From Dehalococcoidia bacterium (GTDB lineage: Bacteria; Chloroflexota; Dehalococcoidia; Lucifugimonadales; UBA3495), in assembly GCA_022823105.1 (NCBI GenBank), contig JAJDXU010000060.1:1-13339 (forward strand): a DNA stretch of 13,339 nucleotides, given 5' to 3'. Below the pieces are notes generated by a model, which was given only the letters and a program-made list of their open reading frames with translations, ran no database searches and was not told the origin of the DNA. The position numbers were made by a program, and so were the translations under genes. Shown here in pieces: positions 6,941-13,291 of this stretch (the first letter of the stretch is position 1; the number at the start of each line of letters is the position of its first letter).

Positions 6941-7132
6941 TTACCGCCGCAACCGAACTCCGGATTGCTTCTCGATGCTCCTTATCGTTCCTGTTTTGAG
7001 GTCTTTTCGTGGGTGAGGAACGGAGGTAGTACCGGGCTTGATCGGATGCTTCATCTGGTGATGCGAGCCTTTGATTCGGTCAACGTACCACCCGTTGGCC
7101 TCCAGCCGTCGAATCACCGTCCTGCTGTCCAT
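6941..7132 (-). CDS. hicA: HicA-family mRNA interferase toxin
   Basis: The product is 63 aa with the double-stranded-RNA-binding-like fold of HicA (YcfA). MDSRTVIRRLEANGWYVDRI is the N-terminal helix with the typical 'LxxxGW' element. KGSHHQMKHP (21-30) holds the catalytic His in the G-S-H motif (H24). SVPHPRKDLKTGTIRSIEKQSG (37-58) is the conserved C-terminal strand and helix. It would cleave mRNA in the cytoplasm and be held in check by the HicB downstream. The frame is open far upstream, opposite the MmgE gene, but only the last 63 codons match the family. The ATG at 7132 has no Shine-Dalgarno; a TATAAT box 6 nt upstream suggests a leaderless message. Confidence 0.9.
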   Translation of the reverse strand: MDSRTVIRRLEANGWYVDRIKGSHHQMKHPIKPGTTSVPHPRKDLKTGTIRSIEKQSGVRLRR

Positions 7133-7138
7133 TGCGGC

Positions 7139-7144
7139 ATTATA
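7139..7144 (-). promoter_or_regulatory. -10 box TATAAT for hicAB, placed for a leaderless transcript
   Basis: A perfect minus-strand TATAAT ends 6 nt before the hicA ATG, so transcription would begin at or within a base or two of the A of the start codon. There is no clear -35 hexamer 17 nt upstream (CGGGGT) and no Shine-Dalgarno, consistent with leaderless expression. Confidence 0.5.
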
Positions 7145-7169
7145 CACTTGGCGCTGGCCGGACCCCGCG

Positions 7170-7198
7170 TTGCGCCGGCCATCGCCCCTCGCTATCCT
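7170..7198 (+). promoter_or_regulatory. Possible promoter of the MmgE gene (TTGCGC-N17-TATCCT)
   Basis: TTGCGC at 7170-7175 and TATCCT at 7193-7198 are 17 nt apart. This puts the start of transcription about 3 nt before the ATG at 7208. The ATG lacks a Shine-Dalgarno, so a very short leader is plausible. The boxes match the consensus only in part. Confidence 0.35.
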
Positions 7199-7207
7199 TA
7201 CCTCGCC

Positions 7208-8530
7208 ATGACTACATCTCAACCCGATTTCACCCAGCGCATCGCCCGGTTCGCGGCGGAGCTCGCCAAAAGCCCAGACGCTCTGCCGGCCCCCGTAGCC
7301 GACGTCTGCCGCGACATGATGCTCAACGCCGCTGCCGCCGCCCTGGCCGGCGCCGCCCATCCAGACGGCATCGCTCTCGCTCGCGGACTCCGCGCCATGG
7401 GAGGCAATGGGCGCAGCACCATCATCGGCATGGGCCAACGCACCTCGCCGGTGTACGCCGCGCTGGTCAACGGGACCCTGATCCGTGTCCTCGATTTCGA
7501 CGACAACTTGGTGGATGCTGACGCGGTTGACGCAGGGTTGGTCCATCCCACCGCCGCCGTGTTTCCCGCGGTGATGGCGTTGGGAGAGATGCACGGCTAC
7601 CCGGGTAATGCGGTCTTGGCCGCTTTCGCGGCGGGTTGCGAGATCATCGCCCGCCTGTCGTCGGCTCCGCAGATCGGCAGCGCGGCCTGCGCAATCGGTT
7701 CCGGTGCCGCCGCCGCCATGCTGTTCGCGCCGCAGGAATCGACCATTGCCAACGCGATCGGCCTGGCGGCATCGTCCGCCGATTCGGACATCGCGTACCG
7801 GTCGGCTGGAGCCAACGCCCTGGCTGGCGGGCGCGCCGCGATGGATGGGGTGTTGGCCGCGCTCACGGCCGCCGAGGAATTGGCGGCATCGCCGGCGTTC
7901 GATCCCGTTCCGGCCGATACTCTGGCCGGCCTGGGCCGGGACTGGCGCCTGCTCGACCCCGGCGTGACCATCCGGCTCTACCCCTGTCACGCCGCCAGCC
8001 ACAGCGTTATCGACGCGATCCTGGGGTTGTCGCAACTGCACCGGATCGAGGCCGACCGGATCGTTTCCGCCCACGTTGGGGTGACCGCCGAAACACTGCG
8101 GAGTTTGCCCCATCACATCCCCGCCGACGGTTGGCAGGGCCGCGCGTCCATCGGGTTCATCGCCGCGGCAACGCTCTGCCATGGCCAGCCGCTCATCAAC
8201 TTCTTCTCCGATCCCGCCGTGCAGGACGACGGCGTGCGCTCGGTGATGCAACGCATCTCCGTCGAGGCCACCCTGACCAGGTCTCCACTCTCTCCCCACC
8301 CGGCCGAGGTGTCCGTATCCCTTGACGACGGACGAACCCTGCGCCACCGGGTGGACCACCCGCGCGGAACTCCGGCCATGCCCCTCGACGCCGAGGAACT
8401 GGAAGCCAAGTTCCTGTACTGCACCCGCTACATCCTGCCCGCCGATCACATCGACGAAGCCATCGCCAGTTTCCGAGGCATCGCCGAGATCGAAAACGTC
8501 ACCGGCATGGCGTCCGTCCTCGGCGGCTAG
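7208..8530 (+). CDS. MmgE/PrpD family protein (2-methylcitrate dehydratase-like)
   Basis: The product is 440 aa, full length for the MmgE/PrpD family, whose characterised members act on 2-methylcitrate, cis-aconitate or iminodisuccinate. Family landmarks are PVYAALVNGTLIRVLDFDD (81-99), HPTAAVFPAVMALGE (113-127), LYPCHAASHSVIDAI (257-271) and the C-terminal KFLYCTRYIL. Several usual active-site positions look altered: DDTH reads DDNL (98-101), the middle His-rich loop reads SAPQIGSAAC, and the TKRLHPGRA element reads ANALAGGRA, losing Lys and His. Function as a dehydratase is therefore uncertain. The frame is open upstream to 6965, but that part overlaps hicA antisense. The ATG at 7208 gives the normal N-terminus. 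A quinone oxidoreductase follows after 66 nt. Confidence 0.85.
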   Translation: MTTSQPDFTQRIARFAAELAKSPDALPAPVADVCRDMMLNAAAAALAGAAHPDGIALARGLRAMGGNGRSTIIGMGQRTSPVYAALVNGTLIRVLDFDDNLVDADAVDAGLVHPTAAVFPAVMALGEMHGYPGNAVLAAFAAGCEIIARLSSAPQIGSAACAIGSGAAAAMLFAPQESTIANAIGLAASSADSDIAYRSAGANALAGGRAAMDGVLAALTAAEELAASPAFDPVPADTLAGLGRDWRLLDPGVTIRLYPCHAASHSVIDAILGLSQLHRIEADRIVSAHVGVTAETLRSLPHHIPADGWQGRASIGFIAAATLCHGQPLINFFSDPAVQDDGVRSVMQRISVEATLTRSPLSPHPAEVSVSLDDGRTLRHRVDHPRGTPAMPLDAEELEAKFLYCTRYILPADHIDEAIASFRGIAEIENVTGMASVLGG

Positions 8531-8596
8531 CTCCTATCGAATCAACATCCTCTTCATCCCGTTTATCCCTGCAAACCAACCCCCGGAGGCAAAACC

Positions 8597-9565
8597 ATGA
8601 AAGGCATCCGCGCCTACGAAGTCGGCGGCCCCGACGTCCTGCAATACGAAGACATGCCCGAACCCACGCCCGGTCCCGGCCAGGCTGTCGTGTCCATCCG
8701 CAACATCGGCGTCAACTACACCGACGTGTCCAGCCGCAAGGGCACCAACCCCCCGGCCGCGTTCCCCTGGACCCCCGGACGGGAGGCGTCCGGCGTCGTT
8801 ACCGCCGTCGCCGATGGCGTAACCGAGGTGTCCGTGGGCGACCGGGTGGCCTACGCCATGCACACCGGTTCCTACGCCGAACAGCAGGCCGTACCGGCGT
8901 GGCTGCTGGTGCGCATCCCCGACGAGATGGACTTCGACACCGGCGCAGCAACCCTGCTCCAGTGCATGACGGCCCATTTCCTGGTCAACGACATCATCCC
9001 ATTGCGTGCGGGAGACCGCGCCCTGGTCCACGCCGGCGCCGGCGGCATGGGCCTGCTGCTCATCCAGATGCTCAAACGCATGGGCCTGCACGTGTACACC
9101 ACCGTGTCCACCGACGACAAGGCCGCCCTCGCCTCCAACGCCGGCGCCGACGACGTCATTCTCTACACCCGGCAGGACTTCGAGGATGAGATCCGCCGCA
9201 TGACCGACGGCGAAGGCGTCAAGATCATCTACGACGCCGTGGGCGCAACCACCTTCGAAAAGGGCCTCCGCATCCTGGGACGCCGCGGCTGCATGTGCCT
9301 GTATGGGCAGGCCGGCGGCCCGGTCGGCATGGTGGACTCCGCCGCCCTGCGCAACGGATCGCTGTACCTCACCCGCCCGTCCCTGGGCGACTTCACCGCC
9401 ACCCGCGACGAACTGCTCCGGCGCGCCGAGGACTGCCTCAACTGGGTGCAGTCCGGCGAAATCAGGCAGAACGTCAGCCTGAACATCCCCCTCGCCGAAG
9501 CCGCCGAAGCCCACCGCCGCCTCGAAGGAAGAGAGACCGTAGGCAAGATCCTGCTGACGCCGTGA
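8597..9565 (+). CDS. qor: NADPH:quinone oxidoreductase (zinc-independent MDR, Qor/zeta-crystallin type)
   Basis: The product is 322 aa. The medium-chain dehydrogenase fold starts with a GroES-like half (MKGIRAYEVGGPDVLQYEDMPEP...NYTDVSSRKG...GREASGVV). The Rossmann half follows, with the NADPH motif VHAGAGGMG. The zinc-binding cysteines of alcohol dehydrogenases are absent. NGSLYLTRPSLGDF followed by TATRDELLRRA and the C-terminal HRRLEGRETVGKILLTP closely follow Escherichia coli Qor. The expected reaction is one-electron reduction of quinones, or reduction of enones, in the cytosol. GGAGG at 8585-8589 sets the ATG at 8597. It lies 66 nt after the MmgE gene on the same strand and probably shares its transcript. 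Confidence 0.9.
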   Translation: MKGIRAYEVGGPDVLQYEDMPEPTPGPGQAVVSIRNIGVNYTDVSSRKGTNPPAAFPWTPGREASGVVTAVADGVTEVSVGDRVAYAMHTGSYAEQQAVPAWLLVRIPDEMDFDTGAATLLQCMTAHFLVNDIIPLRAGDRALVHAGAGGMGLLLIQMLKRMGLHVYTTVSTDDKAALASNAGADDVILYTRQDFEDEIRRMTDGEGVKIIYDAVGATTFEKGLRILGRRGCMCLYGQAGGPVGMVDSAALRNGSLYLTRPSLGDFTATRDELLRRAEDCLNWVQSGEIRQNVSLNIPLAEAAEAHRRLEGRETVGKILLTP

Positions 9566-9581
9566 TAGACTCAAAAACACA

Positions 9582-9603
9582 CTGTGCGTCGCCATCCGCA
9601 CAG
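9582..9603 (+). promoter_or_regulatory. Inverted repeat CTGTGCG/CGCACAG before the antitoxin gene, candidate operator
   Basis: Perfect 7-bp arms at 9582-9588 and 9597-9603 with an 8-nt loop sit directly upstream of the vapB Shine-Dalgarno (GGAGG, 9606-9610). It has no T-run, so it is a poor terminator. A palindrome at this place is typical of toxin-antitoxin autoregulation, but no promoter was clearly identified. Confidence 0.35.
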
Positions 9604-9615
9604 GCGGAGGAAACC

Positions 9616-9894
9616 ATGACTGAGCCAGTTCCCTTCCAGGATAAACTCCATACGCTCACCGTCGAAGAGTTCGGTGAGCAATACCGGTCAATCATCGAAG
9701 CGGTTTTCGAGCAGGACGGATTGGCTATCATCTTTGACGGCGACAAACCGATAGTGGAGATAACCCGGTATGAGGAACCGCCACTCCACGGCTACGGTTC
9801 TATGAAAGGCCAGGTCGAAATTCACGGCGATATCGTGTCTCCGTTGCCGCCAGAATGGTACGCCAGCAACTATGACGAGGAAAACCTAGGCTGA
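9616..9894 (+). CDS. vapB: Phd/YefM-VapB family antitoxin
   Basis: The product is 92 aa. The N-terminal half (TLTVEEFGEQYRSIIEAVFEQDGLAIIFDGDKPIVEI) has the beta-alpha-alpha layout of Phd-like antitoxins, which dimerise and bind operator DNA. The C-terminal GYGSMKGQVEIHGDIVSPLPPEW is the familiar toxin-wrapping tail (GSMKG...GDI..PL...W) of VapB partners of PIN toxins. The frame is open upstream to 9295, antisense-free but overlapping qor. GGAGG at 9606-9610 with a 5-nt spacer fixes ATG 9616. The VapC gene begins 2 nt after its stop, a typical antitoxin-first operon. Confidence 0.9.
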   Translation: MTEPVPFQDKLHTLTVEEFGEQYRSIIEAVFEQDGLAIIFDGDKPIVEITRYEEPPLHGYGSMKGQVEIHGDIVSPLPPEWYASNYDEENLG

Positions 9895-9896
9895 TA

Positions 9897-10289
9897 TTGC
9901 CGGACACCCGTTCACTGATCTGGTTCCTCGAATCTAACCCACGCCTTGGATCGGTGGCCCAACGCCGGATACGAGAATCTGCCCAACGTGGTCAAGCAGC
10001 CTTCTCCGCGATCTCCGTCTGGGAAGTCGCTCTGCTCCTGTCGAAAGGTCGCCTGACATTAAACGCGAACGCCGTCCAGTGGCGCCAGAATCTCCTTGCA
10101 GCAGGGTTCATAGAGATTCCCGTTGATGGCGCAATCGCCGCCCGTTCCGTCGCCCTGACTGATTTTCACGATGATCCTGCCGACCGCATCATCGTAGCCA
10201 CCGCTCAGGATGGCCACCAGATAATCACTGACGACCGCCGCATCCTCAACTGGCCCGGTCAGCTTAACCGATTCCCCGCCCGCCGCTGA
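9897..10289 (+). CDS. vapC: VapC-type PIN-domain ribonuclease toxin
   Basis: The product is 130 aa. The PIN fold acidic residues are D3 (PDTRSLIWFL), E43 (ISVWEVALLLSKGRL), D93/D96 (FHDDPADRIIVATA) and D112/D113 (ITDDRRIL). This is the full active-site set, so the toxin looks intact. VapC proteins cut tRNA or rRNA. The start is most likely the TTG at 9897, 2 nt after the vapB stop, with AGG at 9888-9890 as a weak Shine-Dalgarno. No ATG fits, because D3 must lie near the N-terminus as in LLLDTHALIW homologues; ATA at 9894 is a less likely option. A DUF6884-like gene follows after 11 nt. Confidence 0.9.
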   Translation: MPDTRSLIWFLESNPRLGSVAQRRIRESAQRGQAAFSAISVWEVALLLSKGRLTLNANAVQWRQNLLAAGFIEIPVDGAIAARSVALTDFHDDPADRIIVATAQDGHQIITDDRRILNWPGQLNRFPARR

Positions 10290-10300
10290 AGGAAGGAGAC

Positions 10301-10732
10301 ATGTTCTCTTATCGCCGTATCTATCTGGTCTCCTGCGTTTCGCGGAAAACTCCGTACCCTGCTCCCGCTCAGGATCTATACACGTCCACCTGGTTTCAAA
10401 AGGCCCGCGCCTATGTACTGAGGTCCGATTCTCCTTGGTTCATCCTGTCGGCGGAGCACGGTTTGGTACATCCAGATGACGTTCTGATACCTTACGAAAT
10501 GACCTTAAACAATATGAGCGCTGCAGAGCGACGCGCTTGGGTGGAAATGGTTCAAAACCAGATGGGGGAATCTCTGCCAGATGCTGATCAGGTGGTCATC
10601 CTTGCCGGAACCCGTTACCGAGAGCACCTCGAACCTTGGTTGCGCCGCAGATATGCAACGGTTTCTGTACCGATGCGGGGTCTCCAGATTGGCAAACAAT
10701 TGCAATGGTTGTCGGAAAATGAGCCGTCTTGA
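10301..10732 (+). CDS. DUF6884-like protein of unknown function
   Basis: The product is 143 aa. It resembles the uncharacterised DUF6884 group by pattern: YLVSCVSRKTPYPAPAQDLYTS (8-29), WFQKARAYVLRSDSPWFILSAEHGLVHPDDVLIPYEMTL (31-69) and a C-terminal Rossmann-like stretch VVILAGTRYREHLEPWL. The 'SCVSxK...PA.DLY.S.LF' and 'SA.HGL..PD..I.PYE.TL' motifs are conserved in such proteins, and their biochemical role is unknown. AAGGAG just before the ATG (2-nt spacer, with GGAAGG slightly upstream) sets the start. It begins 11 nt after vapC and overlaps the next gene by 14 bp, so all four genes of this stretch form one unit. No signal peptide or membrane segment is seen. Confidence 0.8.
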   Translation: MFSYRRIYLVSCVSRKTPYPAPAQDLYTSTWFQKARAYVLRSDSPWFILSAEHGLVHPDDVLIPYEMTLNNMSAAERRAWVEMVQNQMGESLPDADQVVILAGTRYREHLEPWLRRRYATVSVPMRGLQIGKQLQWLSENEPS

Positions 10733-11414
10733 TGACACGATCACGTTTTATCAGCTTCTGGATGAACTAGAAACGGTGAGTGGCGGCAAGTTCATGCTGT
10801 CCAACTGCCACGGAAGAATGGAGTGGCCCCAACGGGGGGTGTACTTCTTTTTTGAGGATGGTGAATTGCGGTCGGTGAGTGGGCATGGCCGGAGAGTAGT
10901 AAGGGTTGGCACTCACGGTTTGATGACGAAATCGCGTACATCGCTGTGGAATCGTCTCAACCAACATAGGGGCACACTCAACCCATTGGGCGGCAATCAT
11001 CGCGGTTCGATTTTCCGTCTATTGGTCGGCGACGCTATTATCAACGCGGGAGCCGTTGACAGCGTGGGCAGTTGGGGTCATGGTTCAAACGCCCCACGTG
11101 AGATTCGTGAAGCGGAGCGCCCCGCGGAAGTTCAGGTCAGCCGTTATATGGGCGCCATGCCGTTCATCGTCTTGCCTCTTAACGACGCCCCGGGACCTGA
11201 TAGCCTGCGGGGCTACATCGAGAGAAATGCCATCGCTTTGCTCAGCGGTTATTCCGTAGAACCCGTGGACCCGCCGTCCCGCAAGTGGTTGGGACTGAGC
11301 TCCAGCCGGGAGCGTGTTCGGCAGTCAGGTTTGTGGAATAACCGCCACGTCCACGAAAACCATTATCCTCGATTTTTGGATGTGCTCGCTAAACTGATCA
11401 AGGATATCGGGTGA
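10719..11414 (+). CDS. GIY-YIG-like putative endonuclease
   Basis: The product is 231 aa. RGVYFFFEDGELR (39-51) can be read as the GIY strand and RRVVRVGTHGL (58-68) as the YIG strand. They are followed by SLWNRLNQHRG (75-85) with the conserved Arg (R79), and later YIERNAIALLS (166-176), where E168 fits the metal-binding Glu. SRKWLGLSSSRERVRQSGLWNNRHV is a conserved-looking C-terminal basic stretch that could contact DNA. This is a motif-level assignment. The ATG at 10719 overlaps the DUF6884-like gene by 14 bp and has a weak GGAAA upstream, so coupling is expected. An open frame from 10581 is rejected because its first 46 residues are the neighbouring gene read out of frame. The T-box promoter begins just after its stop. 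Confidence 0.72.
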   Translation: MSRLDDTITFYQLLDELETVSGGKFMLSNCHGRMEWPQRGVYFFFEDGELRSVSGHGRRVVRVGTHGLMTKSRTSLWNRLNQHRGTLNPLGGNHRGSIFRLLVGDAIINAGAVDSVGSWGHGSNAPREIREAERPAEVQVSRYMGAMPFIVLPLNDAPGPDSLRGYIERNAIALLSGYSVEPVDPPSRKWLGLSSSRERVRQSGLWNNRHVHENHYPRFLDVLAKLIKDIG

Positions 11415-11423
11415 TTGCGTACG

Positions 11424-11452
11424 TTGACGCCCCCCACCACCCACCATACAAT
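11424..11452 (+). promoter_or_regulatory. Sigma70-type promoter for the trp leader (TTGACG-N17-TACAAT)
   Basis: TTGACG at 11424-11429 and TACAAT at 11447-11452 are separated by exactly 17 nt, and each matches the consensus in 5 of 6 bases. The predicted start is near 11459, about 30 nt before the first conserved T-box element. It is the best promoter match noticed in the window. Confidence 0.8.
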
Positions 11453-11486
11453 TGACCGCGCACAACCGAATACCCAATCGCTGTGA

Positions 11487-11720
11487 AGGGGATTAGTAAG
11501 CGTCCAGCGAGGCCCAGAGAGCCGGAGTTGCTGTGAACCGGCGCCAGGCGCAGACGCCCAATGGACCCCGGAGCCGTCCGCCGAAACGATAGAACCGTCC
11601 GAAGAACCGATCCGAGTAGGCAGGGCCGCATGGGCCGCGTTAACCGCCCGATCAACACCACACGCAGGGTGGCATAGCGACCATTAGGCTCGTCCCGCCG
11701 GGGACGGGCTTTTTCTATTG
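11487..11720 (+). ncRNA. T-box riboswitch sensing uncharged tRNA-Trp
   Basis: This leader fills most of the 337-bp stretch without a protein gene before trpE. Conserved parts appear in order. AGTAAGCG (from about 11495) is the base of Stem I. AGAGAGCCGG...GCTGTGAACCGG (11516-11540) is the distal Stem I loop. The specifier segment is CAATGGACC with Trp codon TGG at 11562-11564. GAGTAGGC...GCGTTA is the Stem III region. The T-box itself is GCAGGGTGGCATAGCG (11664-11679). Its TGGC (11670-11673) would pair with the acceptor end GCCA, fitting the G73 discriminator of bacterial tRNA-Trp. A terminator follows. Uncharged tRNA-Trp would bind, stabilise the antiterminator and let trpE be transcribed. 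Confidence 0.9.
11687..11718 (+). terminator. Rho-independent terminator of the T-box leader
   Basis: A 10-bp stem pairs 11687-11696 (GGCTCGTCCC) with 11701-11710 (GGGACGGGCT), with two G-U pairs and a 4-nt loop GCCG. It is followed by TTTTCTATT. The left arm contains CGTCCC, which in T-box leaders competes for the antiterminator helix with the AGGG of the T-box sequence, making this the switching hairpin. Confidence 0.9.
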
Positions 11721-11751
11721 CCTCCTGACACCACAAACTGGACGAAAAGCC

Positions 11752-13212
11752 TTGCCTACTTACTACCCCACACTTGAGCAGGTCCGGTCATTGGCCGGCC
11801 AGGGCAACCTGTGCCCGATCTACTGCACCATCAACGCCGACCTGGAAACCCCCGTCTCTGCCTACCTGAAAGTCGCCAGGCCCCCCTACTCCTTCCTCCT
11901 GGAGTCGGTGGCCGGCGGCGAACGCATCGGCCGCTACAGCTTCATCGGCACCGAGCCCTACGACGTCTTCAGCACCGGCGCCGACCAGCCATCCGGCCAG
12001 TGCGACCCGCTGACCCTGGTGCAACGCGAGATGGACTCCTTCAATCTCATCCCCGTCGAAGGGCTGCCCCCCTTCCACGGCGGTGGCGTGGGCTACGTCG
12101 CCTACGACGCCGTGCACTACTTTGAGCCTCGCGTGCCCATGCTGGAATCGGACCCCCAGGGCCTGCCCGAATCGGTCTTCATGTTCACCGACACCCTGCT
12201 GGTGTTCGACCACCTGCGCCACGACATCAAGGTCGTCAGCCACGCCCGCCTCGACGGTGGCGATATCGACGCCGCTTACGAGGCCGCCGTCGCCAAGGTC
12301 GAGCGGATGGTGGACCGCCTCTCGCGCCCGCTGGAGATCCCTCCGGAACTGCTCGCCCAACCCTCCATGCCGTCGGGCGGCGAGACTCAATCTAACTTTA
12401 CCGTACCGGAGTACGAGGCCATCGTCGACAAGTGCGTCGAGTACATCTACGCCGGCGACGTGATCCAGGTGGTGAACTCCCAGCGGTTCAGTCGTCGCAC
12501 CGACGCTCACCCGTTCCAGGTGTACCGCGCCCTGCGGGGCAGCAATCCCTCCCCCTACATGTACTACCTGGACCTCAACGGCTTCCAGATCGTCGGCGCG
12601 GCCATCGAGACCGTCGCCACCGTCCACGAGGGCACCGTCGCCACCCACCCCATCGCCGGTACCCGCCCGCGCGGCCAGACGCCGGCTGAAGACGTTGCCC
12701 TGGAAGAGGAGCTCAAGGGCAGCGAAAAGCAGCAGGCCGAGCACATCATGCTCCTGGACCTCGGGCGCAACGACATTGGCCGCGTCAGCGTCCCCGGCAC
12801 GGTCAAGGTGACCCAGTACATGGACGTTGAGCGGTTCTCACACGTAATGCACCTCGTGTCCCACGTGGAGGGTCAACTCCGCCCCGACATGACGCCCTAC
12901 GATGCCCTGCGCGCCTGCTTCCCCGCCGGCACCGTGTCCGGCGCCCCCAAGATCCGCGCCATGGAGATCATCGCCGAGGTGGAGCAGGAACGCCGCGGGC
13001 CCTACGGTGGCGCCGTCGCCTACTTCAGCTACAACGGCAACATGGACACTGCCCTGGTTCTGCGCACCGGCATCTTCAAGGACGGCATCATGTACGTGCA
13101 GGCCGGCGGCGGCGTGGTCGCCGACAGCGTGGCCGAGGACGAGTACATGGAGACGCGGCACAAGTCCGGCGCCATGATGCGCGCCATCGACGTTGCCGAG
13201 GGGGCCGCCTGA
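11752..13212 (+). CDS. trpE: Anthranilate synthase component I, TrpE
   Basis: The product is 486 aa. It converts chorismate and ammonia (from TrpG) to anthranilate, the first step of tryptophan synthesis. The N-terminal part carries the Trp feedback-binding LLES (49-52) and GRYSFIG (60-66). The chorismate-binding domain shows SNPSPYMYYLDL, HPIAGTRPRG, EHIMLLDLGRNDIGRV, FPAGTVSGAPKIRAMEII, RGPYGGAVAYFSYNGNMDTALVLRT and the C-terminal QAGGGVVADSVAEDEYMETRHKSGA. The TSGAPK-like motif and the LLES element favour TrpE over aminodeoxychorismate synthase. The start is TTG at 11752 with a weak GGA upstream; no ATG fits, and PTYYPTLEQVR is a normal N-terminus. It is regulated by the tRNA-Trp T-box and probably by feedback from tryptophan. 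No TrpG follows immediately. Confidence 0.95.
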   Translation: MPTYYPTLEQVRSLAGQGNLCPIYCTINADLETPVSAYLKVARPPYSFLLESVAGGERIGRYSFIGTEPYDVFSTGADQPSGQCDPLTLVQREMDSFNLIPVEGLPPFHGGGVGYVAYDAVHYFEPRVPMLESDPQGLPESVFMFTDTLLVFDHLRHDIKVVSHARLDGGDIDAAYEAAVAKVERMVDRLSRPLEIPPELLAQPSMPSGGETQSNFTVPEYEAIVDKCVEYIYAGDVIQVVNSQRFSRRTDAHPFQVYRALRGSNPSPYMYYLDLNGFQIVGAAIETVATVHEGTVATHPIAGTRPRGQTPAEDVALEEELKGSEKQQAEHIMLLDLGRNDIGRVSVPGTVKVTQYMDVERFSHVMHLVSHVEGQLRPDMTPYDALRACFPAGTVSGAPKIRAMEIIAEVEQERRGPYGGAVAYFSYNGNMDTALVLRTGIFKDGIMYVQAGGGVVADSVAEDEYMETRHKSGAMMRAIDVAEGAA

Positions 13213-13232
13213 AGCCCGCTGGTTTTCAGGCG
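13206..13232 (+). terminator. Weak hairpin spanning the trpE stop
   Basis: CGCCTGAA (13206-13213) and TTCAGGCG (13225-13232) form an 8-bp perfect inverted repeat with an 11-nt loop that includes the TGA. A T-run is lacking, so termination would be inefficient or factor-dependent. Confidence 0.35.
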
Positions 13233-13235
13233 CTC

Positions 13236-13253
13236 TGCTTTGATATAAAAGCA
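13236..13253 (+). promoter_or_regulatory. AT-rich palindrome TGCTTT-N6-AAAGCA before the last gene
   Basis: Perfect 6-bp arms at 13236-13241 and 13248-13253 flank GATATA, in the only AT-rich patch near the right edge. TATAAA (13244-13249) could serve as a -10 for the gene starting at 13292. No -35 is evident. Confidence 0.3.
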
Positions 13254-13291
13254 TCAGGCATGCAGCCATCCAACCGGGTAGAGTGAGTTTC

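Noticed and set aside
7133..8449. Long upstream extension of the hicA frame
   Set aside because: It is antisense to the MmgE gene. Only the last 63 codons match HicA, and a TATAAT box lies just before that start.
8534..9601. 355-codon minus-strand open frame
   Set aside because: It lies opposite qor, which has clear family motifs and a good Shine-Dalgarno. The product is low-complexity Gly/Ala/Val/His.
9295..9615. Upstream extension of the vapB frame
   Set aside because: It overlaps qor in another frame and is Arg/Pro-rich. GGAGG at 9606-9610 marks the true start at 9616.
11398..11736. 112-codon minus-strand open frame
   Set aside because: It covers the T-box leader on the wrong strand. 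The conserved RNA motifs and promoter on the plus strand explain this region better.
11788..12744. 318-codon minus-strand open frame
   Set aside because: It is antisense to trpE with no recognisable domain; trpE is unambiguous.
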